The notes under the pieces were generated by a model. That model was not told the origin of the DNA and ran no database searches. It saw only the letters and a list, made by a program, of their open reading frames with translations. Position numbers and translations under genes: made by a program. From VXYL01 sp965200375 (GTDB taxonomy: Bacteria > Pseudomonadota > Gammaproteobacteria > Pseudomonadales > Azotimanducaceae): a DNA stretch of 64,000 bases. Numbering within the stretch: position 1 is the stretch's first letter; the number at the start of each line of letters is the position of its first letter. The stretch covers positions 2,790,001 through 2,854,000 of the forward strand of contig OZ241353.1 in assembly GCA_965200375.1 (NCBI GenBank). The letters run 5' to 3'. Of the stretch, positions 50,749 through 59,524 are shown one piece after another.

Positions 50749-53700
50749 ATGCCAACGCACTCGCCCAACACCGTGACGGCGGATTCCGCCACCGTCGCCG
50801 CTCGCGCCGGCGATGCGCCGCCGCCGTTGTCGGCCGCCGTTCTCGCCACCGCGCCCGGCCAGCTGCGCGTCATCAAGCGCAACGGCGCGGTGGTGCCCTA
50901 CCACGACGACAAGATCCAGATCGCCCTCACCAAGGCGTTCCTGGCGGTCGAAGGCGGCACCGCGGCGGCGTCTTCCCGCATCCGCGATCTGGTGGCCACG
51001 CTGACGCAGCAGGTCACCGGCACCTTCGCCCGCCGCCTGCCCTCCGGCGGCACCATCCACATCGAGGAAATCCAGGACCAGGTCGAACTGGCGCTGATGC
51101 GCTCCGGCGAGCACAAGGTGGCCCGCGACTACGTGCTGTACCGGGAAGAGCGGGCGCGCATTCGCGCCGCCAATGCGGCCGCCGCGCCGGCCGGCGGGCC
51201 GGCCATTCGCATGGCGGCCGAAGACGGCAGCCTCAAGCCGTTGGACGCGGGGCACATTCGCGCCATGGCGGCGGAAGCGTGCGACGGCCTCGACGGCGTG
51301 GACGCGCAGCGCATCGTCGAAGTCGCCCAGGCCGAGATGTACGACGGCATCAAGGCGAAGGACATCGCCGCGAGCTTGATGATGACGGCCCGGGCGATGG
51401 TCGAGGAAGAGCCGAACTACACCTATGCCGCGGCACGCCTGCTGCTCGGCCGGTTCCGCGCCGAAGCGCTCGAGTTCCTGGGTCTCGGCGCCGATGCCCC
51501 CCAGGGCGCCACCCAGAAGGACATGGCCAAGCTCTATCCGGTGGCGCTGGCGGCCTTCATCGAGCGCGGAGTGGAACTGGAACTGCTCGCGCCGGAACTC
51601 AAGCGGTTCGACATCGAACGCCTGGGGCGCGCCATCAAGCCGAAGCGCGACAAGATGTTCACCTACCTCGGCCTGCAAACGCTCTACGACCGCTACTTCA
51701 TCCACAGCGGCAACGTGCGCTTCGAGCTGCCGCAGGTGTTCTTCATGCGCGTCGCCATGGGCCTCGCCGTGCAGGAGGACGAACCCGAAGAACGCGCCAT
51801 CGAGTTCTACGACCTGCTCTCCTCCTTCGACTACATGAGCTCCACGCCGACGCTGTTCAACTCCGGAACGCTGCGCTCGCAGCTTTCGTCCTGCTTCCTC
51901 ACCACCGTCTCGGACGATCTCGACGGCATCTACAGCGCCATCCGCGACAACGCCCTGCTCTCCAAGTGGGCCGGCGGCCTCGGCAACGACTGGACGCCGG
52001 TGCGGGCCCTCGGCGCCTACATCAAGGGCACCAACGGCAAGTCCCAAGGCGTGGTGCCGTTCCTGAAGGTGGTGAACGACACCGCGGTGGCCGTCAACCA
52101 GTGCTTCGCGCCGGATACGCGGGTACATACGGCCGACGGCGTGAAGGCCATCCGCGACGTCGCCAAAGGCGACTTGGTGCTGGGCCAGCGCGGCGAATAC
52201 CGCGAAGTGTTGAAGACGATGGCCTACAACCAGACTGATCCGATGGTGGAGTTGCGCGTGAAGCATGCCGTGCAGCCGCTGCGCGTGACGGCAGGACATC
52301 CGATCTGGAGCATCCAGGGCGTGCCGATGGCGCAGTCGATTGAGCGCACGACGGCGTGGCTCGGCAAAGGGCTCCGCAAAGGGAGGGCCGCGCCGCGGTG
52401 GGTGGAAGCGGGCCAACTGAAGAAGGGCGACTACGTGGCGCAGGCCATCCCGCAGGAAGTCGCGCCCGTGGCCGGATTCGACGAAGACGACGCCCGCTTC
52501 TACGGCATCCTCCTGGGCGACGGCCACTGTTCGAAGCAGGGCCTGCAATGGGGCGTGAGCGGCAACCCCGAGAACGACGCCCACTTGCGCTTCGTCGCCG
52601 ACTACCTGGCGCGCAAGGGCGTTCATTGTTGGACCACCGAACGCGGCAGCCGCTATCGCCAGATCCACTGGTCGGTCGGCCTCGGCCTCGTGCGCGACGG
52701 CACCACCGGGCGCTACGCAAGCGCTGGCGGCAACCCCCTTGGCCTCTCTCGGAGCGATCTCTACGACAGCGACGGCAGGAAACGCATCCACCGTCGTTTC
52801 AGCCACCTGCCGAAAGCGCAGACGCTCTCGTTGCTGCACGGCCTGCTGGAAACGGACGGCGGCATCAGCCGCGGCAAGGAGATCTATTTCACGAGCACGT
52901 CCGAAGCGCTGGCCGAAGGCGTGCGCTATCAGATGCTGCGCTTGGGCGTTCCCACGGCAGGCCAATGCCGCGAGCGCGAACAACGCCACGAAGGCGTGCG
53001 CGACGACGGCACGAGGGTGTCCTTCGACGGCACCGTGAAGGCTTGGGACATCCGCGTGCCGGCAGTACGCGAACTGGCCGAGCGCCTAGGCTGCCGAGCG
53101 CTGACCAAGCGCAATTGGTTCATCCATCAGAACTGCGTGTTCAGCCGCGTTCGCTCGACGAAGAGCCTGTCGCCAGTGCCGTTCGTCGTGGACCTGAAAG
53201 TCGAGGGCGACGAGTCCTACATGACCACCAGCGCGCTGGCGCACAACGGCGGCAAGCGCAAGGGTGCGGTGTGCTCCTACTTGGAGACCTGGCACCTGGA
53301 CATCGAGGAGTTTCTGGAACTGCGCAAGAACACCGGCGACGACCGGCGCCGGACCCACGACATGAACACCGCCAACTGGGTGCCCGATCTGTTCATGAAG
53401 CGGGTCTTCGAGGATGGGCAGTGGACGCTCTTCTCGCCCAACGACGTGCCCGATCTGCACGACCTCTACGGCACCGCCTTCGAGCAGCGCTACTGCGAAT
53501 ACGAGCGCATGGCCGAGAGCGGCGAGCTCGCGCTGTTCAAGCGCATCGGCGCGAAGGAACTCTGGCGCAAGATGCTCTCCATGCTGTTCGAGACGGGGCA
53601 TCCGTGGATCACCTTCAAGGACGCCTGCAACGTGCGCTCGCCGCAGCAGCACGTCGGCGTGGTGCATTCCTCCAACCTGTGTACCGAGATCACGCTGAAC

Positions 53701-54828
53701 ACGTCGCGGGACGAAGTCGCGGTGTGCAACCTGGGCTCGGTGAATCTGGCGCGGCACATCGTGGACGGCGCATTGGACAAGAAGAAGCTCAAGAGAACCG
53801 TGCGGACCGCGGTGCGGATGCTCGACAACGTGGTCGACGTCAACTACTACGCCGTGCCGCAGGCCCGCGCCTCGAACATGCGCCACCGCCCCGTGGGGCT
53901 TGGCGTCATGGGCTTTCAGGACGCGCTCTACATGCTGGGCGTTTCCTACCGCTCCGAAGCCGCCGTCGAGTTCGCGGATCGCTCGATGGAGGCGCTCTCC
54001 TACTACGCTATCGATGCGTCTTCTAGGCTCGCCAAGGAACGCGGCAGCTACGCGACCTTCGAGGGCTCCCTGTGGAGCCGCGGCATCCTGCCCATCGACT
54101 CGCTGAAGCGCCTCGCGGACCAGCGCGGCGGGAACTACCTGGACGCAGACACCTCGACCACGCTGGATTGGGGCAAGCTGCGGCGCAAGGTACAGACCGG
54201 GGGCATGCGCAACTCCAACGTGATGGCGATTGCGCCCACCGCCACCATCGCCAACATCGTTGGCGTTTCCCAGTCCATCGAACCGACCTATCAGAACCTG
54301 TACGTGAAGTCGAACCTCTCCGGCGAGTTCACCGTCGTCAACCCGTTCATGGTGCACGACCTGAAGCGCGCCGGCGTGTGGGACAAGGTGATGGCCAACG
54401 ACCTCAAGTACTACGACGGTAGCCTGGCGCAGATCGACCGCGTGCCGGCGGAACTCAAGCAGCTGTACGCCACCGCCTTCGAGGTGGAACCGCGCTGGCT
54501 GGTGGACGCCGCCGCCCGCCGCCAGAAGTGGATCGACCAGGCCCAGTCCCTGAATCTCTACATCGCCGGCGCGTCCGGCAAGAAGCTGGACGTCACCTAC
54601 CGCATGGCTTGGCTGCACGGCCTGAAGACCACCTACTACCTGCGCTCCCTCGGCGCCACCGATACGGAGAAGTCGACGCTGGAGAAGGACGACACGCTGA
54701 ACGCTGTGGCCGCGGCCGGTGCGTCAGCCGCAGCGGTATCTGCGCCGATCGACAGCCCGCTGGGTGCGCCCGCCGAACTGCCCGCGGCCTGCGCCATCGA
54801 CGATCCAGACTGCGAAGCATGTCAGTAG
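50749..54828 (+). CDS. nrdA: Ribonucleoside-diphosphate reductase alpha subunit with intein
   Basis: The 1359-codon frame encodes a class I NrdA of about 977 residues once the 382-residue intein (residues 452-833) is removed. The extein has the ATP-cone (LRVIKRNGAVVPYHDDKIQI), a redox Cys in LSSCFLTTVSDDL, catalytic Asn, Cys and Glu in SSNLCTEITLN, a second redox Cys in VAVCNLGSVNLA, and the C-terminal DCEACQ pair. Similarity is greatest to Pseudomonas-type NrdA. The ATG at 50749 matches that family, with GAGGAG 12 bases upstream. The intein lies between VAVNQ and GGKRKG, the substrate-contacting loop 2. The last ten bases overlap the start of a methyltransferase gene. Confidence 0.96.
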   Translation: MPTHSPNTVTADSATVAARAGDAPPPLSAAVLATAPGQLRVIKRNGAVVPYHDDKIQIALTKAFLAVEGGTAAASSRIRDLVATLTQQVTGTFARRLPSGGTIHIEEIQDQVELALMRSGEHKVARDYVLYREERARIRAANAAAAPAGGPAIRMAAEDGSLKPLDAGHIRAMAAEACDGLDGVDAQRIVEVAQAEMYDGIKAKDIAASLMMTARAMVEEEPNYTYAAARLLLGRFRAEALEFLGLGADAPQGATQKDMAKLYPVALAAFIERGVELELLAPELKRFDIERLGRAIKPKRDKMFTYLGLQTLYDRYFIHSGNVRFELPQVFFMRVAMGLAVQEDEPEERAIEFYDLLSSFDYMSSTPTLFNSGTLRSQLSSCFLTTVSDDLDGIYSAIRDNALLSKWAGGLGNDWTPVRALGAYIKGTNGKSQGVVPFLKVVNDTAVAVNQCFAPDTRVHTADGVKAIRDVAKGDLVLGQRGEYREVLKTMAYNQTDPMVELRVKHAVQPLRVTAGHPIWSIQGVPMAQSIERTTAWLGKGLRKGRAAPRWVEAGQLKKGDYVAQAIPQEVAPVAGFDEDDARFYGILLGDGHCSKQGLQWGVSGNPENDAHLRFVADYLARKGVHCWTTERGSRYRQIHWSVGLGLVRDGTTGRYASAGGNPLGLSRSDLYDSDGRKRIHRRFSHLPKAQTLSLLHGLLETDGGISRGKEIYFTSTSEALAEGVRYQMLRLGVPTAGQCREREQRHEGVRDDGTRVSFDGTVKAWDIRVPAVRELAERLGCRALTKRNWFIHQNCVFSRVRSTKSLSPVPFVVDLKVEGDESYMTTSALAHNGGKRKGAVCSYLETWHLDIEEFLELRKNTGDDRRRTHDMNTANWVPDLFMKRVFEDGQWTLFSPNDVPDLHDLYGTAFEQRYCEYERMAESGELALFKRIGAKELWRKMLSMLFETGHPWITFKDACNVRSPQQHVGVVHSSNLCTEITLNTSRDEVAVCNLGSVNLARHIVDGALDKKKLKRTVRTAVRMLDNVVDVNYYAVPQARASNMRHRPVGLGVMGFQDALYMLGVSYRSEAAVEFADRSMEALSYYAIDASSRLAKERGSYATFEGSLWSRGILPIDSLKRLADQRGGNYLDADTSTTLDWGKLRRKVQTGGMRNSNVMAIAPTATIANIVGVSQSIEPTYQNLYVKSNLSGEFTVVNPFMVHDLKRAGVWDKVMANDLKYYDGSLAQIDRVPAELKQLYATAFEVEPRWLVDAAARRQKWIDQAQSLNLYIAGASGKKLDVTYRMAWLHGLKTTYYLRSLGATDTEKSTLEKDDTLNAVAAAGASAAAVSAPIDSPLGAPAELPAACAIDDPDCEACQ
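52102..53247 (+). other. Intein with LAGLIDADG endonuclease inside NrdA
   Basis: The 382-residue insert begins Cys (CFAPDTRVHTADGVKAIRDV), has block B VTAGHPIW, and ends with blocks F and G, VVDLKVEGDESYMTTSALAHN, so first Cys, B-block His, penultimate His and last Asn are all present. Two endonuclease motifs occur: YGILLGDGH (about residues 585-593 of the precursor) and LLHGLLETDGGIS (about 695-707), both with the acidic residue. The next residue is Gly (GGKRKGAVC), not Cys, Ser or Thr. Standard splicing needs a nucleophile there, so either splicing is atypical or the protein is only cleaved. The surrounding extein is intact. Confidence 0.93.
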
Positions 54829-55850
54829 CGTTGGCGGAGATCGGCGTTGCCGCCCGCGGATGCTGCGGTGGCCGGAGCGTGCCTGTGGCGAAGGGCAGCG
54901 CTTGCGTCTTCAATCGCATCGTCGCCGGAGACGCCAGGGACGAATTGCGCAAGCTGCCGGCGGCGAGCATTGACCTGAGCTTCTGGTCGCCGCCGTACTG
55001 CGTTGGCAAGTCCTACGAACGCGATCTTTCCTTCGACGACTGGCGCGAACTTCTGCGTGGCGTGATCCACGGCCACAGCCGGGTCGTCAAGCCCGGCGGA
55101 TTTCTGGCCGTCAACATCGCCGACATCCTGTGCTTCCCCGATGCGTCCATGCCGAAGTTCCAAGCCGACAACATGCGCCGCAAGACCAACGCCGTCACGC
55201 GGGAACAGGTTCTGGCCGCACGAGAGGCCCACCCGCAGGCGAGGCGCCAGGAGCTCGCCGCGCTCTTGGGATGCAGCGAGCAGACCATCCAGCGACGCTT
55301 GGAGCACAACAACGTGCGCGGCGGCAAGCAGTCCGCCTCCACCAAGGTGCTGCTGACGGGCTGCATGGTCGCCGAGTGGGCAGAAGAGGCCGGCTTCCAT
55401 CTCTACGACCAGCGCATCTGGCACAAGGACCCGTGCTGGGCGAACAGCCGCTGGCACTCCAACTCGTATCGCGCAGTGGACGAGTTCGAGCACGTCTACG
55501 TCTTCTGGCGCCCCGGCATCACCGAGTACGACCGACACCGGCTCACGCCAAGCGAGTGGGCGGAGTGGGGCTCGCGGGGCGTGTGGAACATCCGGTCCGT
55601 CGGCCGCAACGACCGCCACGAGGCCGAGTTCCCCGAGGAACTCGCCAGTCGCGTGATCCGGCTGTTCTCGCCCGTTGGCGGCGTTGTGCTCGACCCCTTC
55701 GTTGGCACCGGCACCACGACGAAGGTGGCGAAGCTGCTTGGCCGGCAGTGGCTGGGCATCGACATCGAAGCGGAATACGCGCACATGGCGCGCCGACGTA
55801 CCGAGCGCGTTCGAGAGAGGCCGATTGAGGAGGGCATTTGCGCATGCTGA
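54819..55850 (+). CDS. DNA methyltransferase between nrdA and nrdB
   Basis: The 343-residue protein is a beta-type amino-methyltransferase: motif IV SFWSPPYCVGKSYERD (SPPY at residues 57-60) comes before motif I DPFVGTGTT (292-300). The SPPY form favours N4-cytosine. Between them, about residues 125-165, is an inserted helix-turn-helix-like segment (REQVLAAREAHPQARRQELA, then LGCSEQTIQRRLEHN). The ATG overlaps the nrdA stop by ten bases and its stop overlaps the nrdB ATG by seven, so all three are coupled. No restriction partner is adjacent; the closest is the BstYI-like gene beyond nrdB. The second methyltransferase at 57930 shares SPPYxVGKxYER. Recognition site is unknown. Confidence 0.87.
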   Translation: MSVALAEIGVAARGCCGGRSVPVAKGSACVFNRIVAGDARDELRKLPAASIDLSFWSPPYCVGKSYERDLSFDDWRELLRGVIHGHSRVVKPGGFLAVNIADILCFPDASMPKFQADNMRRKTNAVTREQVLAAREAHPQARRQELAALLGCSEQTIQRRLEHNNVRGGKQSASTKVLLTGCMVAEWAEEAGFHLYDQRIWHKDPCWANSRWHSNSYRAVDEFEHVYVFWRPGITEYDRHRLTPSEWAEWGSRGVWNIRSVGRNDRHEAEFPEELASRVIRLFSPVGGVVLDPFVGTGTTTKVAKLLGRQWLGIDIEAEYAHMARRRTERVRERPIEEGICAC

Positions 55851-57145
55851 GTTGGGAAGACTACGAAGACCAGGGCGACGCGCCGTTCGTTGCGCCAGGG
55901 ACGGTTGCCGTGCCCGCGGCCCCAATAGCTGCTGCGGTTCTGGCCGAACACGCCGCTGTCGATGTTGCGGCACCGCCGGCCGCGCCCTTGCCGGCCCTGC
56001 CGCCCTTGCCCGAGCCGCCAGTGGCGCCAGCGCTTGAAGCCGTCGTCGAACGGCAGGCCGCGATCGGCCCTGCCCAAGCCATCGCCGTCTCGGCGCATTT
56101 GGACCGCGAATCCGAAATCGAGCCCGGCGAGCGCGTCACGGTGGATCAGAAGCGCATGATCAACTGCCGCGCAGACCTCAACCAGCTGGTGCCGTTCAAG
56201 TACGACTGGGCATGGCAGAAGTATCTCGACGGCTGCGCCAACCACTGGATGCCGCAAGAGATCAACATGACCGCGGACGTGGCGCTGTGGAAGTCCGAAG
56301 GCGGCCTCTCGGACGACGAGCGCACCATCGTCAAGCGCAGCCTGGGGTTCTTCTCCACCGCCGATTCGCTGGTGGCCAACAATCTGGTGCTCTCCGTCTA
56401 CCGCCTAGTCACCAACCCGGAGTGCCGCCAGTACCTGCTGCGCCAAGCCTTCGAGGAAGCCATCCACACCCACGCCTACCAGTACTGCATCGAATCCCTG
56501 GGCATGGACGAGGGCGAAATCTTCAACATGTACCACGAGGTGCCGAGCGTCGCCCACAAGGCGTCCTGGGCCTTGAAGTACACCCAGGAACTCGCCGATC
56601 CCACCTTCCAGACCGGCACCGTGGAGACGGACAAGGCGCTCCTGAAGAACCTCATCGCCTACTACTGCGTGATGGAAGGCATCTTCTTCTACTGCGGCTT
56701 CACGCAGATCCTTTCCATGGGCCGCCGCAACAAGATGACCGGCACTTCGGAGCAGTTCCAGTACATCCTGCGCGACGAATCCATGCACGTGAACTTCGGC
56801 ATCGACGTAGTCAACCAGATCAAGCTGGAGAACGAGCACCTGTGGGATGCGGACATGCAGGCGATCGCGACCCGCATGATCCTCGAAGGCACGGAACTCG
56901 AAACCCGCTACGCCCAGGACACCATGCCAAGAGGCGTACTCGGCATGAACGCCAACACCATGGCCGAATACCTGCAATTCATCGCCAACCGCCGCCTAGC
57001 GCAGATCGGCCTGCCGGAACAGTTCCCCGGCGCCAAGAACCCCTTCCCGTGGATGTCCGAAATCATGGACTTGAAGAAGGAGAAGAACTTCTTCGAGACG
57101 CGGGTGACGGAGTACCAGACGGGTGGAGCGCTGAGCTGGGATTGA
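55844..57145 (+). CDS. nrdB: Ribonucleoside-diphosphate reductase beta subunit
   Basis: The 433-residue protein carries the di-iron tyrosyl radical site of class I reductase. Iron ligands and the radical region are in RQAFEEAIHTHAYQYCIESL and ILRDESMHVNFGIDVVNQIK. After MLSWEDYED there is an Ala/Pro-rich linker of about 60 residues, as in Pseudomonas NrdB, before QKRMINCRADLNQLVPFKYD. GAGGAGG lies upstream. The ATG at 55844 overlaps the methyltransferase stop; a TTG at 55838 is in frame. The C-terminus ends TGGALSWD. Confidence 0.97.
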   Translation: MLSWEDYEDQGDAPFVAPGTVAVPAAPIAAAVLAEHAAVDVAAPPAAPLPALPPLPEPPVAPALEAVVERQAAIGPAQAIAVSAHLDRESEIEPGERVTVDQKRMINCRADLNQLVPFKYDWAWQKYLDGCANHWMPQEINMTADVALWKSEGGLSDDERTIVKRSLGFFSTADSLVANNLVLSVYRLVTNPECRQYLLRQAFEEAIHTHAYQYCIESLGMDEGEIFNMYHEVPSVAHKASWALKYTQELADPTFQTGTVETDKALLKNLIAYYCVMEGIFFYCGFTQILSMGRRNKMTGTSEQFQYILRDESMHVNFGIDVVNQIKLENEHLWDADMQAIATRMILEGTELETRYAQDTMPRGVLGMNANTMAEYLQFIANRRLAQIGLPEQFPGAKNPFPWMSEIMDLKKEKNFFETRVTEYQTGGALSWD

Positions 57146-57160
57146 TGGAGTCGGCCTAGG

Positions 57161-57874
57161 ATGAGCAGAGACGGACTAGCAACCAGCGTCATACTTCCTC
57201 GCTTCCCCAACGTTGATGCGGCGGTAGGATACGCACATCGCCTCGTTTGGAGCCGCAGGCAGGAGTTCGGAGGCCGAGATGTCTCCGATTACGTTGAGTT
57301 GCTAAATCTGCCTGCGCTCGCCGGCATTTTCGGACTGACCTACGAAACCATGCCGACAATGCCCAGAGCGAATGGACGTGCAGCCTTGGGCCTGCTTGAT
57401 CTCTCCAAAGGAAGCGTCTTAGTCTCCGAGGAGAGAGGGTTGGAGGTGGCGAGATATACGGCAGCCCATGAGTTTGGCCACTTGTTGTACCACCAGGACG
57501 GTGTCAGACAGCACTGGGAAAGGGAACTCGATCCTGCAGAGAAAGACCCTCGGGAGCGCGAAGCTAACCAGTTCGCTGCTAGGTTCCTGATGCCGAAGAA
57601 ACTGCTAATTCGCCGATTGAGCAAGCACTTTGATGTGCCGCCCATTCGCATGGACGAAAACTGGCTGTACCACCTCCTAGGGGATCAGGCCGATCCCGAT
57701 CCTAAAGAGCTCGATCTGGAGTACGCGTTAGCAAAAGCGAACCGAAACAGCCGCGATCAACAGATCATACCACTACATCAACAATTCAAGGTATCAAAGC
57801 AGGCAATGGCGATCCGACTGCAGGAGGTTCGAGCATTGGAGTATCCTGTTACATCGCACAGAACTGATATGTGA
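57161..57874 (+). CDS. ImmA/IrrE family metallopeptidase of the R-M locus
   Basis: The 237-residue protein has the zinc motif AAHEFGHLLYHQDG (His 103 and His 107) and a likely third ligand in REREANQFAARFLMPK. The C-terminal wing FKVSKQAMAIRLQEVRAL is typical for the family. ImmA/IrrE peptidases cleave repressors or regulators. No Xre-type partner is next to it, so the target may lie elsewhere. It starts 15 bases after nrdB and 55 bases before the second methyltransferase. It and the next two genes are less GC-rich than nrdAB, a sign of transfer. Confidence 0.87.
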   Translation: MSRDGLATSVILPRFPNVDAAVGYAHRLVWSRRQEFGGRDVSDYVELLNLPALAGIFGLTYETMPTMPRANGRAALGLLDLSKGSVLVSEERGLEVARYTAAHEFGHLLYHQDGVRQHWERELDPAEKDPREREANQFAARFLMPKKLLIRRLSKHFDVPPIRMDENWLYHLLGDQADPDPKELDLEYALAKANRNSRDQQIIPLHQQFKVSKQAMAIRLQEVRALEYPVTSHRTDM

Positions 57875-57929
57875 ACTTGGTGTAACGTGTGTTCGATCAC
57901 TGGGCAATTTGGAATAGAGAGTAGCGTCA

Positions 57930-58853
57930 ATGATATTAACGGATGATCTGCTGCGACAAGAAGTTCGCCACATGGCAGAGACTTCTGCCGCGTGCCAACG
58001 CCGACATTCGTCGACCATCGAGCTGGCAGACTCGGTGATGGTGTGCGAGCGCAACCAGACATTCATAGCCAGTTTGGCCGATGCGTCCGTCAAGCTCATC
58101 GTCACGTCGCCGCCCTACAACGTCGGCAAGCCCTATGAGCGGAAGTCGTCTCTTGCGGGGTATTTGGATGCCCAACGAGAAGTGATTGCGCAGTGCGAGC
58201 GGGTGCTGCACCCGCAGGGTTCGATCTGCTGGCAAGTGGGAAACTACGTCTCTCGCGGAGAGATCGTGCCTCTGGACGCTGTTCTCTATCCCATCTTCAA
58301 GGAGCAAGGCCTGAAACTCCGCAACCGCATGATCTGGCACTTCGGCCATGGGTTGCACTGCAAAAAGCGGCTCTCCGGCCGCTACGAGACCATCAACTGG
58401 TTTACGAAGGGCGACGACTACACGTTCCATCTGGATCCGATTCGAGTGCCATCGAAGTACCCTGGCAAACGGTACTTCAAGGGGCCGAATGCCGGCAAGC
58501 TCTCTTGCAACCCGAAAGGCAAGAACCCAGGCGACGTATGGATGTTCCCCAACGTGAAGAACAACCATGTAGAGAAGACGATCCATCCCTGCCAGTTCCC
58601 CGTCGAGCTGGTGGAGCGGCTTGTGCTCTCGATGACCAATCCCGGCGACATCGTGCTGGATCCTTACATGGGCGTGGGCTCGTCCGTTGTCGCAGCCCTG
58701 ATGCATGGCCGCAAGGGCTACGGCTGCGACACCGTCGAGGAGTACGTCGCGATCGCGAAGGAGCGCGTCGCGGCGTTGCGGGCCGGTACGCTCAAGACGC
58801 GGCCAATGGGCAAGCCGATCTACGATCCGACCAAGCCAAACGGCGGACATTGA
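57930..58853 (+). CDS. Type II DNA methyltransferase, partner of the BstYI-like enzyme
   Basis: The 307-residue beta-type methyltransferase has motif IV VTSPPYNVGKPYERK (TSPPY at 59-63) and motif I VLDPYMGVGSSVVAALM (244-250). The SPPY motif and pairing with a BglII/BstYI-type nuclease suggest N4-cytosine methylation of a GATC-centred site; base specificity is inference. The ATG at 57930 is used, with ATG 57972 as an alternative. The nuclease gene starts 10 bases after its stop. Confidence 0.9.
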   Translation: MILTDDLLRQEVRHMAETSAACQRRHSSTIELADSVMVCERNQTFIASLADASVKLIVTSPPYNVGKPYERKSSLAGYLDAQREVIAQCERVLHPQGSICWQVGNYVSRGEIVPLDAVLYPIFKEQGLKLRNRMIWHFGHGLHCKKRLSGRYETINWFTKGDDYTFHLDPIRVPSKYPGKRYFKGPNAGKLSCNPKGKNPGDVWMFPNVKNNHVEKTIHPCQFPVELVERLVLSMTNPGDIVLDPYMGVGSSVVAALMHGRKGYGCDTVEEYVAIAKERVAALRAGTLKTRPMGKPIYDPTKPNGGH

Positions 58854-58863
58854 CAGCCAAGCA

Positions 58864-59475
58864 ATGAGAATCGTTGAACGCTATTCGCACATGAACGGCG
58901 AGGAGTACTTGCTGGTCCATCAACCGGGGCTATGGCAAGAGGTGCTCGACGTCATCGAATCGGTCGACGCCGAGGCGTGCAAAGTCAAGATGTCCAAGGA
59001 GAAGACGCGCGAAGGTCGAATGCTGTACTCGCCCACGTCGATGAACGAGGCGATTGCGACCGGTTTCAACGCGCTCGGCTGGCAGGTTCGGAGACAGCAC
59101 TTCTACGTCACTTCGGATGCCCAGCTACTCAAGCAGATATACGGCCTTGATGCCGGCGCCCAGCGCGACGCAATCGAGGAAGCTGGCCTTCAGCCCATCC
59201 GATCCTACAACCAGACCGATTTCGTCAAGGATAGAGTCGCCGTCGAGGTGCAGTTCGGCAAGTACGCATTCGTGGCTCATGACCTCTTCGTCAAACACAT
59301 GGCCTTCTTCGTATCGGATCTGATCGATGTGGGCATTGAAGTGCTGCCCATGAAGGAACTCGAAGCGCACATGTCGTCTGGAGTGCCGTACTTCGAGCGC
59401 GACCTGCTGAACATCATTCGCCAAGGCCGCGGTGTGCCGGCGGTTCCGCTCGTGCTTTTGGGTGTGGCACCTTGA
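58864..59475 (+). CDS. BstYI-like type II restriction endonuclease
   Basis: The 203-residue protein is, from memory of the BstYI sequence, collinear with it along its full length: MRIVERYSHMNGEEYLLVHQ, ESVDAEACKVKMSKEKTREG, SYNQTDFVKDRVAVEVQFGK, FVKHMAFFVSDLIDVGIEVL and IRQGRGVPAVPLVLLGVAP all match. Catalytic Asp 119, Glu 128 and Gln 130 (in TDF and EVQ) are kept. BstYI cuts R^GATCY, so the same site is predicted. It follows its methyltransferase by 10 bases. The gene appears intact, which implies that host DNA is methylated. Confidence 0.93.
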   Translation: MRIVERYSHMNGEEYLLVHQPGLWQEVLDVIESVDAEACKVKMSKEKTREGRMLYSPTSMNEAIATGFNALGWQVRRQHFYVTSDAQLLKQIYGLDAGAQRDAIEEAGLQPIRSYNQTDFVKDRVAVEVQFGKYAFVAHDLFVKHMAFFVSDLIDVGIEVLPMKELEAHMSSGVPYFERDLLNIIRQGRGVPAVPLVLLGVAP

Positions 59476-59524
59476 CGTTTGTGGTGTCAGTAGTTGCTCG
59501 CGCTAAGGATCTCTGTGCTCGGCG

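Noticed and set aside
50536..52989. A minus-strand frame of over 800 codons across nrdA
   Set aside because: It is the antisense shadow of nrdA and the intein, with no recognisable domain and low-complexity His/Arg/Gln content.
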